DNA of 64,000 nucleotides from Sphingomonas sp. PP-CE-3G-477 (GTDB lineage Bacteria; Pseudomonadota; Alphaproteobacteria; Sphingomonadales; Sphingomonadaceae), in the NCBI RefSeq assembly GCF_003050745.1, contig NZ_QAOF01000004.1, positions 186,001 through 250,000 of the forward strand. The letters run 5' to 3'. Both the position numbers and the translations under genes were made by a program. Shown here in pieces: positions 1 through 8,332 of this stretch (positions within the stretch are counted from its first letter, which is position 1; the number at the start of each line of letters is the position of its first letter). The notes under the pieces were generated by a model that had not been told where the DNA came from, made no database searches, and worked only from the letters and a program-made list of their open reading frames with translations.

Positions 1-960
1 GTCGTTTCCAACGACCTCGCCTGGTATGCCGATGCGAGCCATATCGCGCCGACGCTGCAGGCCGCGCTCGACGACTGGGATCGATTGTCGCTGGACCTCA
101 AGAACCTGGCGACCGATCTCGAGCATGAGATGATCCCGATGCGGCGCTTCCACGAGCATGACGCCGAGTCGCCGTTGCCGCGTGCGTATCAATGGGCGGA
201 CGGCTCGGCATATGTGAACCACGTCGCGCTCGTGCGACAGGCGCGAGCGGCGGACATGCCGGACAGTTTCTGGCACGACCCACTGATGTACCAGGGCGGC
301 TCGGACGGGTTCCTCGGCCCACGCGATCCGATCCCGCTCGCCGACGAGTCCTGGGGTTGCGACATGGAGGGCGAGGTCGTCGTGGTCACCGGCGACGTCC
401 CCCTCGGTGCGAGTCGCGACGAGGCGCTGGCGGCGATCCTGCTGGTCGGGCTCACCAACGATGTCTCGCTTCGCAACCTGATCCCCGGCGAGCTCGGCAA
501 GGGCTTCGGCTTCTTCCAGTCGAAACCGGCCAGCGCGTTCTCGCCGGTCTTCGTCACTCCCGATGCGCTCGGCGACTGGTGGAAGGACGGCAAGCTGCAC
601 CGCAAGCTGATGGTCGACCTCAACGGCCAGCCGCTTGGTCGCGCCGAAGCCGGCGAGGACATGACGTTCGATTTCGGCACGCTCGTCGCGCACGCGGCCA
701 AGACGCGGAAGCTGGGGGCGGGGACGATCATCGGCTCGGGCACCGTCTCGAACCGCGGTGCCGATGGCGGCCCCGGCAAGTCGGTTGCCGAAGGCGGCGT
801 CGGCTATTCCTGCCTCGCCGAAGTGCGGACGATCGAGACGATCCAGGGCGGCAAGCCCGTCACGCCGTTCCTAAAGCAGGGCGACGTCGTCCGCATCTGG
901 GCGGAAGACGACAAGCGCCATCCGATCTTCGGCGTGATCGAGCAGACCGTCGGCGGCTGA
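1..960 (+). CDS. Fumarylacetoacetate hydrolase family protein (5' end outside window)
   Basis: The reading frame is open from base 1, so the start lies upstream and 319 residues are visible. The protein resembles the FAH fold: an acidic metal-binding segment (DMEGEVVVV), then a stretch reading GLTNDVSLRN, a conserved SKP, and a C-terminal GSGTVSNRG. Family members cleave carbon-carbon bonds of acylpyruvates or decarboxylate ring-cleavage products in aromatic amino acid and aromatic compound breakdown, using Mg or Mn. The internal TTG at 85 is not needed as a start because the coding frame continues upstream without a break. The substrate cannot be told from sequence; a fumarylacetoacetase-like role in tyrosine breakdown is possible. 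It precedes the branched-chain dehydrogenase operon by 133 bp and is probably a separate transcription unit. Confidence 0.85.
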   Translation, partial: VVSNDLAWYADASHIAPTLQAALDDWDRLSLDLKNLATDLEHEMIPMRRFHEHDAESPLPRAYQWADGSAYVNHVALVRQARAADMPDSFWHDPLMYQGGSDGFLGPRDPIPLADESWGCDMEGEVVVVTGDVPLGASRDEALAAILLVGLTNDVSLRNLIPGELGKGFGFFQSKPASAFSPVFVTPDALGDWWKDGKLHRKLMVDLNGQPLGRAEAGEDMTFDFGTLVAHAAKTRKLGAGTIIGSGTVSNRGADGGPGKSVAEGGVGYSCLAEVRTIETIQGGKPVTPFLKQGDVVRIWAEDDKRHPIFGVIEQTVGG

Positions 961-1093
961 ATTCGGCGGAGGGGGAGAAAAAATCCGCGCGGCACATCGT
1001 GAATGCGCAACTCCCCCTCACAATATGCGTTGAAATTTAATAACAAGCCTCGGTAAGAGTGTTCCGCGGTCACAGCGGCCTCATGGAGATGGA

Positions 1094-2389
1094 ATGACGA
1101 TGGCAAGCGAGCATCCGCGCGCCAATTTGCAGCCACTTACGCTGCATGTCCCCGAGCCGAAGTTCCGCCCCGGCGATGCGGCGGACTTTGCCGAAGTCGA
1201 CGTGCCGCCCGCCGGCGAAGCGCGCCGCCCCGACACCGCGGACAAGGCGTCCGACTTCATCGATCTCGCCTACACGCTGGTCCGCGTACTCGACGACGAC
1301 GGCAACGCTGTCGGGCCTTGGGACCCCAAGCTTTCGCCCGACGTGATGCGCCGCATGTTGCGCAGCATGGCGCTGCTCCGCGCATTCGACGAGCGCATGT
1401 TCCGCGCACAGCGGCAGGGCAAGACCAGCTTCTACATGAAGGCGCTTGGTGAGGAGGCGGTCGCGGTCGCGGCGGCCTATGCGCTCGACTACGAGGACAT
1501 GTGCTTCCCCTCGTACCGCCAGCAGGGGCTGTTGATCGCGCGGGGCTGGAGCCTCGTCGACATGATGAACCAGATCTATTCGAACACGGCCGATAGGCTC
1601 GGCGGCAAGCAGTTGCCGATCATGTATTCGGTCAAGGAAGCCGGCTTCTTCTCTATCTCGGGCAACCTCACGACGCAGTATCCGCAGGCGGTCGGCTGGG
1701 CGATGGCCTCCGCCGCCAAGGGCGACACGCGGATCGCCGCAACCTGGTGCGGCGAAGGCTCGACCGCTGAGGGCGACTTCCACTCCGCCTGCACCTTCGC
1801 CGCGGTCTACCGCGCGCCGGTGATCTTCAACGTCGTCAACAACCAGTGGGCGATCTCTAGCTTCTCCGGGTTCGCCGGCGCCGAGGCAACGACCTTCGCG
1901 GCACGCGCGGTCGGCTACGGCATTGCCGGGCTTCGGGTCGACGGCAACGATGCGCTGGCGGTCTATGCAGCGACCGAATGGGCCGCCGAGCGCGCGCGCA
2001 CCAACCAGGGCCCGACGCTGATCGAGCACTTCACCTACCGCGCGGAAGGCCATTCGACCTCCGACGATCCGGGCCAGTATCGCAGCGAAGGCGAACCCAA
2101 TGCCTGGCCGCTCGGCGACCCGATCAAGCGCCTCAAGGATCACCTCATCGCGATCGGCGAATGGGACGACGAGCGCCACGCCGCGCAGGACAAGGAACTC
2201 GCCGAGCAGGTCAAGGCTGCGCAGAAGGAAGCCGAGAAGAATGGCATCCTCGGCCACGGCCTCCATCAGCCGCTCGAATCGCTGTTCGACGGCGTGTTCG
2301 AGGAACTGCCGTGGCATCTGAAGGAGCAGCGCCAGCAGATGCTCGACGAGGAAACGGCCAGCGGCCGTCCATGGGATCGCAAGGCATGA
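1094..2389 (+). CDS. bkdA1: Branched-chain 2-oxoacid dehydrogenase E1 alpha subunit
   Basis: This is the thiamine-diphosphate-dependent decarboxylase subunit, which would act on 2-oxo acids from valine, leucine and isoleucine together with E1 beta. The 431-residue protein carries a thiamine-diphosphate motif (GEGSTAEGD then NNQWAIS about 30 residues later), a phosphorylation-loop-like stretch (YRAEGHSTSDDP), and an N-terminal extension of about 60 residues. Extension and motif favour the BCKDH type over the shorter pyruvate dehydrogenase type. The start at 1094 follows a purine-rich GGAGATGGA. The stop overlaps the E1 beta start by four bases (ATGA), so translation is probably coupled. No lipoamide dehydrogenase (E3) is in the window. 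Substrate preference is inferred from family resemblance. Confidence 0.9.
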   Translation: MTMASEHPRANLQPLTLHVPEPKFRPGDAADFAEVDVPPAGEARRPDTADKASDFIDLAYTLVRVLDDDGNAVGPWDPKLSPDVMRRMLRSMALLRAFDERMFRAQRQGKTSFYMKALGEEAVAVAAAYALDYEDMCFPSYRQQGLLIARGWSLVDMMNQIYSNTADRLGGKQLPIMYSVKEAGFFSISGNLTTQYPQAVGWAMASAAKGDTRIAATWCGEGSTAEGDFHSACTFAAVYRAPVIFNVVNNQWAISSFSGFAGAEATTFAARAVGYGIAGLRVDGNDALAVYAATEWAAERARTNQGPTLIEHFTYRAEGHSTSDDPGQYRSEGEPNAWPLGDPIKRLKDHLIAIGEWDDERHAAQDKELAEQVKAAQKEAEKNGILGHGLHQPLESLFDGVFEELPWHLKEQRQQMLDEETASGRPWDRKA

Positions 2390-3453
2390 GCGACATGACG
2401 CAAGCACCCGAGTCCGAGGCAACGGACGCCGAACCCATCACCCGCATGAACATGATCCAGGCGATCAACTCCGCCATGGACATCATGATGGAGCGCGACC
2501 CCGACGTGATCGTCATGGGCGAGGACGTCGGCTATTTCGGCGGCGTGTTCCGCGCGACCGCCGGGCTGCAAGCCAAGCACGGCAAGACCCGAGTGTTCGA
2601 CACCCCGATCACCGAATGCGGCATCATCGGCGTCGCGGTGGGCATGGGCGCCTACGGCCTGCGTCCCGTCCCCGAGATCCAGTTCGCCGACTATATCTAC
2701 CCCGCGCTCGACCAGCTCGTGTCCGAAGCCGCACGCCTGCGCTACCGCTCCGCCGGCGAGTTCACCTCGCCGATCACGGTCCGCTCCCCGTTCGGCGGCG
2801 GCATCTTCGGCGGCCAGACGCACAGCCAGTCGCCCGAGGGGCTCTTCACCCACATGTCCGGCATCAAGACGGTCATCCCGTCGACGCCGTATGACGCCAA
2901 GGGCCTGCTGATCGCCGCGATCGAGGACAATGATCCGACGCTCTTCTTCGAGCCCAAGCGCATCTACAACGGCCCGTTCGACGGCTATTGGGATCGCCCG
3001 TCGCAGAACTGGTCGAAGCACCCCGCCGGCGAAGTCCCGACCGGCTATTACAAGATCGAACTCGGCAAGGCGAAGATCGTCCGTGCCGGCGAGGCGCTCA
3101 CCATCCTTGCCTACGGCACGATGGTTCATGTCTGCGCGGCCGTCGTCGCCGAGGCCGGGATCGACGCCGAGATCGTCGACCTGCGCACGCTCGTCCCGCT
3201 CGATATCGAGACGATCGAGGCGTCGGTGAAGAAGACCGGCCGCTGCATGATCGTCCACGAGGCGACTCGCACCAGCGGCTTCGGCGCGGAGCTGTCGGCG
3301 ATCGTCCAGGAACGCTGTTTCTACCATCTCGAAGCGCCGATCGAGCGCGTGACCGGGTTCGACACGCCGTACCCGCACAGCCTCGAATGGGCGTATTTCC
3401 CGGGGCCGGTTCGCATCGGCGAAGCCCTGAAAAAGATCATGAAGGACGCATAA
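2386..3453 (+). CDS. bkdA2: Branched-chain 2-oxoacid dehydrogenase E1 beta subunit
   Basis: This 355-residue subunit forms the alpha2beta2 E1 heterotetramer with the preceding gene. Recognisable transketolase-type features are MGEDVGYFGGVFRAT, the segment DTPITECGIIGVAVGMG, and a C-terminal transketolase domain with LRTLVPLD and IVHEATRTSGFG. The frame is open far upstream, but the start at 2386 is set by the ATGA overlap with E1 alpha and by the family length; the upstream part is only a shadow of E1 alpha. The stop TAA shares one base with the ATG of the E2 gene (TAATG), consistent with one tightly coupled operon. Confidence 0.92.
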   Translation: MSDMTQAPESEATDAEPITRMNMIQAINSAMDIMMERDPDVIVMGEDVGYFGGVFRATAGLQAKHGKTRVFDTPITECGIIGVAVGMGAYGLRPVPEIQFADYIYPALDQLVSEAARLRYRSAGEFTSPITVRSPFGGGIFGGQTHSQSPEGLFTHMSGIKTVIPSTPYDAKGLLIAAIEDNDPTLFFEPKRIYNGPFDGYWDRPSQNWSKHPAGEVPTGYYKIELGKAKIVRAGEALTILAYGTMVHVCAAVVAEAGIDAEIVDLRTLVPLDIETIEASVKKTGRCMIVHEATRTSGFGAELSAIVQERCFYHLEAPIERVTGFDTPYPHSLEWAYFPGPVRIGEALKKIMKDA

Positions 3454-4865
3454 TGGCCCGCTTCACCTTCAAGCTGCCGGACATCGGCGAAGGCATCTCC
3501 GAGGCCGAGATCGTCGCGTGGCACGTCGCCATCGGCGACCGCGTCGAGGAGGATTCGCCGATCGCCGACATGATGACCGACAAGGCCACCGTCGAGATGG
3601 AGTCGCCGGTGACCGGCGTGGTCGTCGAACTCGCGGGCGAAGTCGGCGATCAGGTCTCGATCGGCGCTGCGCTCGTGGTGATCGAGACGGACGCGGTCGA
3701 CGCCGCGGACGAAGTCGTCGCCGCGCCTCTGACCTCGGCGCAGGCGGAAACAGCCGAACAATACGAAGCCGAGAACCCGGGCGTCGAAGAGGTGGTGACA
3801 CCTCCCTCTCCCCTCCGGGGAGAGGGTCGGGGTGAGGGGCAGCCCCAGGCGGAAACGCAGGCAACTGCCCCAGCCCCTCACCCCAGCCCTCTCCCCAACG
3901 GGGAGAGGGAGCAGCAAGCACGTGCTCTCCCCAACGGGGAGAGGGAGCAGCAGGCGCAAGCCGTTCCTGTGGCTGAGGCGGAGCAAAAGGCCCATGCGCT
4001 CGCATCCCCCGCAGTCCGCGCCCGCGCCCGCGACCTCGGCATCGACCTCGCCTCGGTAAAGACCGACTCCGACCGCGTCCGCCACGCCGACCTCGACGCC
4101 TATCTCCGCTACGGCTCGGGCGAAGGCTACCACCCCCCGCACGCGTCGCGCGTTCGCGAAGACCAGCCCATCAAGGTCATCGGCATGCGTCGCCGCATCG
4201 CCGAGAACATGGCCGCATCGAAGCGCGCGATCCCGCACTTCACCTATGTCGACGAGATCGACGTCACCGCCCTCGAAGCGATGCGCGCCGACCTAAACGC
4301 CAACCGCGGCGGTCGCCCCAAGCTGACGATGCTGCCGCTGATGATCGTCGCGATCTGCAAGACGATCCCCGACTTCCCGATGCTCAACGCGCGCTACGAC
4401 GACGAGGCGGGCGTGGTCACGCGCCACGGCGCCATCCACCTCGGCATGGCCGCGCAGACCGACGCCGGCCTCACCGTTCCCGTGATCCGCGACGCACAGG
4501 ACCGCAACGTCTGGCAGCTCGCCACCGAGATCACGCGCCTCGCCGAAGCCGCCCGCGCCGGCAAGCTCGCCCCCAGCGAAATGGGCGGCGGCACGATCAC
4601 CGTGACCTCGCTCGGCCCGCTCGGCGGCATCGCCACGACCCCGGTCATCAACCGCCCCGAAGTCGCGATCATCGGCCCCAACAAGATCGTCGAACGCCCG
4701 GTCTTCCGTTCTGATGGAAGAGGGGGCGACGAGGTCGTCCGCGCCAAGCTGATGAACCTGTCGATCAGCTGCGACCACCGCGTCGTCGATGGCTGGGACG
4801 CGGCAAGCTTCGTCCAGGGTCTCAAGAAGTACCTCGAAACCCCCGTCCTGCTCTTCGCGGACTGA
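3453..4865 (+). CDS. bkdB: Branched-chain 2-oxoacid dehydrogenase E2 (lipoyl acyltransferase)
   Basis: E2 carries the acyl group from E1 on a swinging lipoyl arm and transfers it to CoA. The 470-residue protein has an N-terminal lipoyl domain with the lipoyl lysine in MTDKATVEM, a long linker, a peripheral subunit-binding domain (ASPAVRARARDLGIDL), and a C-terminal catalytic domain ending with the active-site motif DHRVVDG. The linker is odd: roughly residues 116-168 are encoded by a palindromic repeat of the kind seen between genes elsewhere in this window, including an in-frame 12-residue tandem duplication (LPNGEREQQA core). The frame is kept, so the protein should be made with a low-complexity, charged linker. 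Confidence 0.92.
   Translation: MARFTFKLPDIGEGISEAEIVAWHVAIGDRVEEDSPIADMMTDKATVEMESPVTGVVVELAGEVGDQVSIGAALVVIETDAVDAADEVVAAPLTSAQAETAEQYEAENPGVEEVVTPPSPLRGEGRGEGQPQAETQATAPAPHPSPLPNGEREQQARALPNGEREQQAQAVPVAEAEQKAHALASPAVRARARDLGIDLASVKTDSDRVRHADLDAYLRYGSGEGYHPPHASRVREDQPIKVIGMRRRIAENMAASKRAIPHFTYVDEIDVTALEAMRADLNANRGGRPKLTMLPLMIVAICKTIPDFPMLNARYDDEAGVVTRHGAIHLGMAAQTDAGLTVPVIRDAQDRNVWQLATEITRLAEAARAGKLAPSEMGGGTITVTSLGPLGGIATTPVINRPEVAIIGPNKIVERPVFRSDGRGGDEVVRAKLMNLSISCDHRVVDGWDAASFVQGLKKYLETPVLLFAD
3804..3945 (+). repeat. Palindromic repeat (GAGAGG family) in frame inside bkdB
   Basis: Three hairpin cores, CCCTCTCCCC paired with GGGGAGAGGG, lie at 3804-3826, 3887-3909 and 3925-3945. The outer arms GGGGTGAGGGG (3829-3839) and CCCCTCACCCC (3875-3885) also pair. 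The last two hairpins are a 36-bp tandem copy. The same motif is intergenic at 6062 and 33361, so this looks like a copy that entered the linker-coding region without breaking the frame. Confidence 0.85.
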
Positions 4866-4871
4866 ACGCAC

Positions 4872-5096
4872 GTGAAGGGCATGCACCGCGGAGACCTGAC
4901 GATCGAGGGTAAGTTCGAGGGCATGCTCGACGGCACCGCGATCGTCCCAGCCGGCGCCACCGCCGAGATCGCCGGGATGATCGACGGCATGCTGATCGTC
5001 GAACCGGGCGCAACCGTGCTCGTGAGCGGCATGGTCGACGGCGAGATCGTCGATCGTGGCGGTCAGATCACCATAACCGGCATGGTCAGCCGCTAA
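4872..5096 (+). CDS. Small bactofilin-like protein
   Basis: This 74-residue protein starts with GTG six bases after the E2 stop and is probably transcribed with the bkd operon. It is built of short beta-type repeats (EGKFEGMLDGTAIVPAGA, then GMIDGMLIVEPGA, then GMVDGEIVDRGG), a pattern like the right-handed beta-helix of bactofilins and other polymer-forming proteins, but about half the length of a typical bactofilin. There is no signal peptide. Function is unknown; a truncated or minimal bactofilin is my best guess. No strong ribosome-binding site precedes the GTG, so the start is uncertain (ATG in GMHRG at 4881 is an alternative). Confidence 0.55.
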   Translation: MKGMHRGDLTIEGKFEGMLDGTAIVPAGATAEIAGMIDGMLIVEPGATVLVSGMVDGEIVDRGGQITITGMVSR

Positions 5097-5138
5097 CCGC
5101 CGCGCGCCTACGCCGCAGACGTGAAGTACCCAGACAAT

Positions 5139-5186
5139 CCTCCCCCGCCAGGGGGAGGTGGCAGGCAAAGCCTGATGGAGGGGGCG
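5139..5186 (+). repeat. Short hairpin repeat between convergent genes
   Basis: CCTCCCCC (5139-5146) pairs with GGGGGAGG (5151-5158), followed by a GGCAGGCAAAGCC mini-hairpin and GGAGGGGG. It lies between the convergent ends of the bactofilin-like gene and the dehydrogenase and could stop transcription, though no T-run follows. Confidence 0.45.
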
Positions 5187-5222
5187 GCAAGCGGAACCGG
5201 TGTTTACACCCCTAGACCCACA

Positions 5223-5999
5223 TCACCCCCGAGCCTTCTGCAAAGACCCCGCGATCCGCCGGGCAAGACTCCGCGGCGTAAACCGTATCCCCTCGGCCAT
5301 CGCGAAGTTCAGCGCACCCGACACCTTCACCGCCCGGTTTGCGGCCAGCGCCGCCAACCCGTCACGCACCACCGCCGCCGGATCGCTCGCCAGTCGCTCG
5401 AACAGCGCGGTATCGCCGAGCCCAGCCACATCGGCGAACTCGGTCCGCGTGGGCCCGGGGCACAGCGCCGCCACGCGCACGCCCTTGCCCTTCACCTCCT
5501 CGTGCAACGCCTCGGAAAAGCTCAGCACGAACGCCTTGCTCGCATAATAGACCGCCATCCACGGCCCCGGCTGGAACGACGCGACCGAAGCGAGGTTGAG
5601 GATTCCGCCCGATCCGCGCGCGATCATCTGCGGCAGCACGGCATGCGTCAGCGCCACCAGCGCACGGCAATTCAGGTCGATCATGCCCAGTTGCAGCGCG
5701 CTATCGAGCGCCGCGAAATCACCCCGCGCGCCGAACCCGGCATTGTTGACGAGTATGTCGATCGGCAACGCGGCGGCTGCGATGGCAGCCATGAGCGTGT
5801 CCGGACCAGCCTGGTCCGCGAGATCGGCGGCAAACACGTGCACCGTGACGCCGTGCGCCGCACGCAGTTCGGCGGCCAGCACCTCCAACCGATCGACCCG
5901 ACGCGCGGTCAGGATCAGCGCATTGCCCTCAGCCGCAAGCGCCCGCGCAAAACCCTCGCCCAAACCCGCCGATGCGCCGGTGATCAATGCCGTCGTCAT
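5223..5999 (-). CDS. Short-chain dehydrogenase/reductase (SDR) family protein
   Basis: A 258-residue classical SDR. It has the Rossmann glycine motif TGASAGLGEG near the N-terminus, the NNAG motif (VNNAGFGARG), the catalytic Ser (NLASVASF) and the YxxxK motif (YYASK). It resembles the DltE/YqjQ-like group of SDRs that act on ketoacyl or similar substrates, but the substrate is not predictable. The frame extends 57 bases upstream, but that part runs into a palindromic repeat; the start at 5999 gives a normal SDR N-terminus. Confidence 0.85.
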   Translation of the reverse strand: MTTALITGASAGLGEGFARALAAEGNALILTARRVDRLEVLAAELRAAHGVTVHVFAADLADQAGPDTLMAAIAAAALPIDILVNNAGFGARGDFAALDSALQLGMIDLNCRALVALTHAVLPQMIARGSGGILNLASVASFQPGPWMAVYYASKAFVLSFSEALHEEVKGKGVRVAALCPGPTRTEFADVAGLGDTALFERLASDPAAVVRDGLAALAANRAVKVSGALNFAMAEGIRFTPRSLARRIAGSLQKARG

Positions 6000-6061
6000 A
6001 GCCCGCATCCCTATCCGAGAAGCCAAGAACCTGCGCCGCCGCCGATGTCTTGGCAACTACA

Positions 6062-6124
6062 CCCTCTCCCATCGGGGAGAGGGAAGGGGCCCGCGGCGTC
6101 TTCGCCGTGGGAAGGGTGAGGGCA
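6062..6124 (+). repeat. GAGAGG-family palindromic repeat
   Basis: CCCTCTCCC and GGGGAGAGGG form a tight hairpin, followed by AGGGGCCCGCGGCG, its partner arm CGCCGTGGGAAGG, and GTGAGGGC. It sits between the thiolase stop and the SDR start on the minus strand. It is the same family as the copy inside bkdB and the one at 33361. Confidence 0.8.
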
Positions 6125-6144
6125 CGGCTCCATCAGCCCCCGCG

Positions 6145-7341
6145 TCAAACGATCTCGAACAACCCCGCCGCGCCCATGCCCCCCGCGGTGCACATCGACA
6201 CCACGACATAGCGCACCCCGCGCTTGCGTCCCTCGATCAGCGCATGCCCGACCAGCCGCGACCCCGTCATCCCGAACGGATGCCCGACCGCGATCGCGCC
6301 GCCGTTGACGTTGTACTTCTCCGGATCGATCCCGAGGAAATCGCGACAATACAGGCACTGCGACGCGAACGCCTCGTTCAGCTCCCAGAGCCCGATGTCA
6401 CCAACCGACAACCCCGCCCGCTCGAGCAGTTTCGGGATCGCGAAGATCGGCCCGATACCCATCTCCGCCGGGCTGCACCCCGCCGCCTGGAACCCGCGGT
6501 AGATGCCGAGGATGTCCTTGCCCTCGGCCTCCGCGGTCTTGCGATCCATCAGTAGTTGCGCAGATGCCCCGTCTGACAACTGGCTCGCATTACCCGCAGT
6601 CACGCTCGATCCCGGCCCCGAGAACTCGCCGCCCGGCCACACCGTCTTCAGCCCGCGCAATCCTTCCAGCGTCGTCCCCGCGCGAATGCCCTCGTCCTGC
6701 GACAAGGTGACGCTCTCGATCCCGGCATGCGCGCCCTGCTTGTCGTAGAGCGCCTTTTCGACGGTGATCGGCACGATCTCCTCGGCAAATGCTCCGCTCG
6801 CCAGCCCGGCGGCAGCACGCTGCTGGCTCATCGCGGCGTATTCGTCCTGAGCCTCGCGACTGATGCCGTATTTCTCCGCGACGATCTCGGCGGTCTCGAT
6901 CATCGGGATATAAGCCGCCGGCTCCTTCGCCAGGACGCTCGCATTGACGAAGCGCGGCGCGTCCTTCGTCACGGTGTAGCTGATCGACTCCATCCCGCCC
7001 GCCAGCGCGACATCCGCCTCGTCGCACATGATCGTCCGCGCCGCGAGCGCCACCGCGGTCAGCCCCGACCCGCACTTCCGATCGAGCGTAAACGCGGGCA
7101 CCGATCCCGGCAGCCCGCCCGCGAAGATCGCCATCCGCCCTGCATTGCCGCCCTGCGTGCCCCATTGATTGCCGACGCCCCAGAACACCTCGTCGATCCG
7201 CGCCGGATCGATCCCCGCGCGCTCGACCACCGCGTTCATCACATGCCCCGCCAGCACCGGCGCCTCGGTCGCATTGAAAGCGCCGCGATACGCCTTGCCG
7301 ATAGCGGTACGGGCGGTCGAGACGATGGCGGCTTCACGCAT
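6145..7341 (-). CDS. Acetyl-CoA C-acyltransferase (thiolase)
   Basis: A 398-residue thiolase, catalysing thiolytic cleavage of 3-ketoacyl-CoA or the reverse condensation. The nucleophilic cysteine is in [11 protein letters not shown], the conserved His in [15 protein letters not shown], and the second cysteine in [12 protein letters not shown]. Length is typical. It lies on the minus strand next to the SDR and opposite a crotonase-family gene, so a fatty-acid degradation role is likely, but no FadB-type partner is present here. Confidence 0.92.
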   Translation of the reverse strand: MREAAIVSTARTAIGKAYRGAFNATEAPVLAGHVMNAVVERAGIDPARIDEVFWGVGNQWGTQGGNAGRMAIFAGGLPGSVPAFTLDRKCGSGLTAVALAARTIMCDEADVALAGGMESISYTVTKDAPRFVNASVLAKEPAAYIPMIETAEIVAEKYGISREAQDEYAAMSQQRAAAGLASGAFAEEIVPITVEKALYDKQGAHAGIESVTLSQDEGIRAGTTLEGLRGLKTVWPGGEFSGPGSSVTAGNASQLSDGASAQLLMDRKTAEAEGKDILGIYRGFQAAGCSPAEMGIGPIFAIPKLLERAGLSVGDIGLWELNEAFASQCLYCRDFLGIDPEKYNVNGGAIAVGHPFGMTGSRLVGHALIEGRKRGVRYVVVSMCTAGGMGAAGLFEIV

Positions 7342-7464
7342 GCTGGAACCTTTCGAGGATCGGGTATGCAGATAATCTAGGCGGTGGCCCGATCGTTTGA
7401 AAGTGCTTTGACGCTATCCGGCGCGCAAGCGGGCGGATATCGAGACGGCTTCGAGGAGAATGCA

Positions 7465-8253
7465 ATGACCGATCAGGCACGCACAAACGGCGTCGACGTC
7501 ACCCGCGACGGGCACGTCGCGATCGTCACGTTCGCGCGGCCGCCGCACAACTTCGCCGATCTCGCGCTCATCGAGGCGATCGGCGCTGCGTTCGCCGCCG
7601 CGGATGCCGACCGCGACGTGCGCGCGATCGTCCTGCAATCCGAAGGCAAGGTGTTCTGCGCGGGGGCGGACCTCGTCAACGCCAATCCGGTGGCCGCGGA
7701 CCGAACGGAAGGCGAGCGCAACCCGTTCTACGTCGCCGCCGCCAAGCTGTTCGCGGTCGAGACGCCGGTCGTCGCGGCGATCCAGGGTGCTGCGGTCGGG
7801 GCGGGACTCGGCCTAGCGCTGGTCGCCGATTTCCGCGTGGCCTCGCCCGATGCGAAGTTCGTCGCCAACTTCGTCCAGATCGGCTTCCACCCCGGCTTCG
7901 GTATCTCCGCGGTGCTGGAGCGTGTCATCGGTCGCCAGCGCGCGCTGCTGATGAACCTGACAGGGCGCCGCATTCGGGCGGAGCAGGCGGAGGCCTGGGG
8001 GCTGGCTGATGCAGTCGTTCCGGCGGACCGGTTGCGCGCCGAGGCGTTGGCGCTGGCATCGGAGATAGCGGCAGGTGCGCCGCTCGCGGTAGGCTCGACG
8101 CGAAAGACGATGCGCGGAGACCTGTTCGCGCTGGTCCAGTCACAGACCGATCACGAACTCGCCGAACAGGCCTGGCTGCAGAAGACCAACGACTTTGCGG
8201 AAGGCGTCCGCGCGGTCAGCGAGAGGCGGCCGGGAAATTTTACCGGCACCTAA
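7465..8253 (+). CDS. Crotonase/enoyl-CoA hydratase family protein, catalytic Glu residues not conserved
   Basis: A 262-residue crotonase-fold protein with the oxyanion-hole motif VFCAGADL (63-70) and the second one around QGAAVGAGLGLAL (107-119). In true enoyl-CoA hydratases two glutamates act on the substrate (rat Glu144 and Glu164). By eye the first aligns with Gly116 and the second with Phe136/Val137, so this may be an isomerase, a hydrolase or another crotonase-type enzyme. The start at 7465 is chosen over an in-frame upstream ATG at 7384 because it follows GAGGAGAA at a good distance and gives the normal N-terminus. It diverges from the thiolase. Confidence 0.85.
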   Translation: MTDQARTNGVDVTRDGHVAIVTFARPPHNFADLALIEAIGAAFAAADADRDVRAIVLQSEGKVFCAGADLVNANPVAADRTEGERNPFYVAAAKLFAVETPVVAAIQGAAVGAGLGLALVADFRVASPDAKFVANFVQIGFHPGFGISAVLERVIGRQRALLMNLTGRRIRAEQAEAWGLADAVVPADRLRAEALALASEIAAGAPLAVGSTRKTMRGDLFALVQSQTDHELAEQAWLQKTNDFAEGVRAVSERRPGNFTGT

Positions 8254-8257
8254 AAAC

Positions 8258-8315
8258 GTGTTCCCCCGCGAAGGCGGGGGCCCAGACTGGGCTACCGCCT
8301 TCGCGGTAGAACAAG
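8258..8315 (+). repeat. Short inverted repeat, CGCGAAGGCGGG family (copy 1)
   Basis: Arms GTTCCCCCGCGAAGGCGGGGG and CCGCCTTCGCGGTAGAAC flank the centre CCCAGACTGGG. It lies between the convergent ends of the crotonase gene and glutathione reductase and could act as a two-way terminator. Confidence 0.8.
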
Positions 8316-8332
8316 CTTGAAGCGGGGCGCCC

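Noticed and set aside
1070..2422. Long open frame of 450 codons on the minus strand
   Set aside because: It is antisense to E1 alpha, is rich in Arg, Asp, Gly and Val without domains, and has the composition expected for a shadow in GC-rich DNA.
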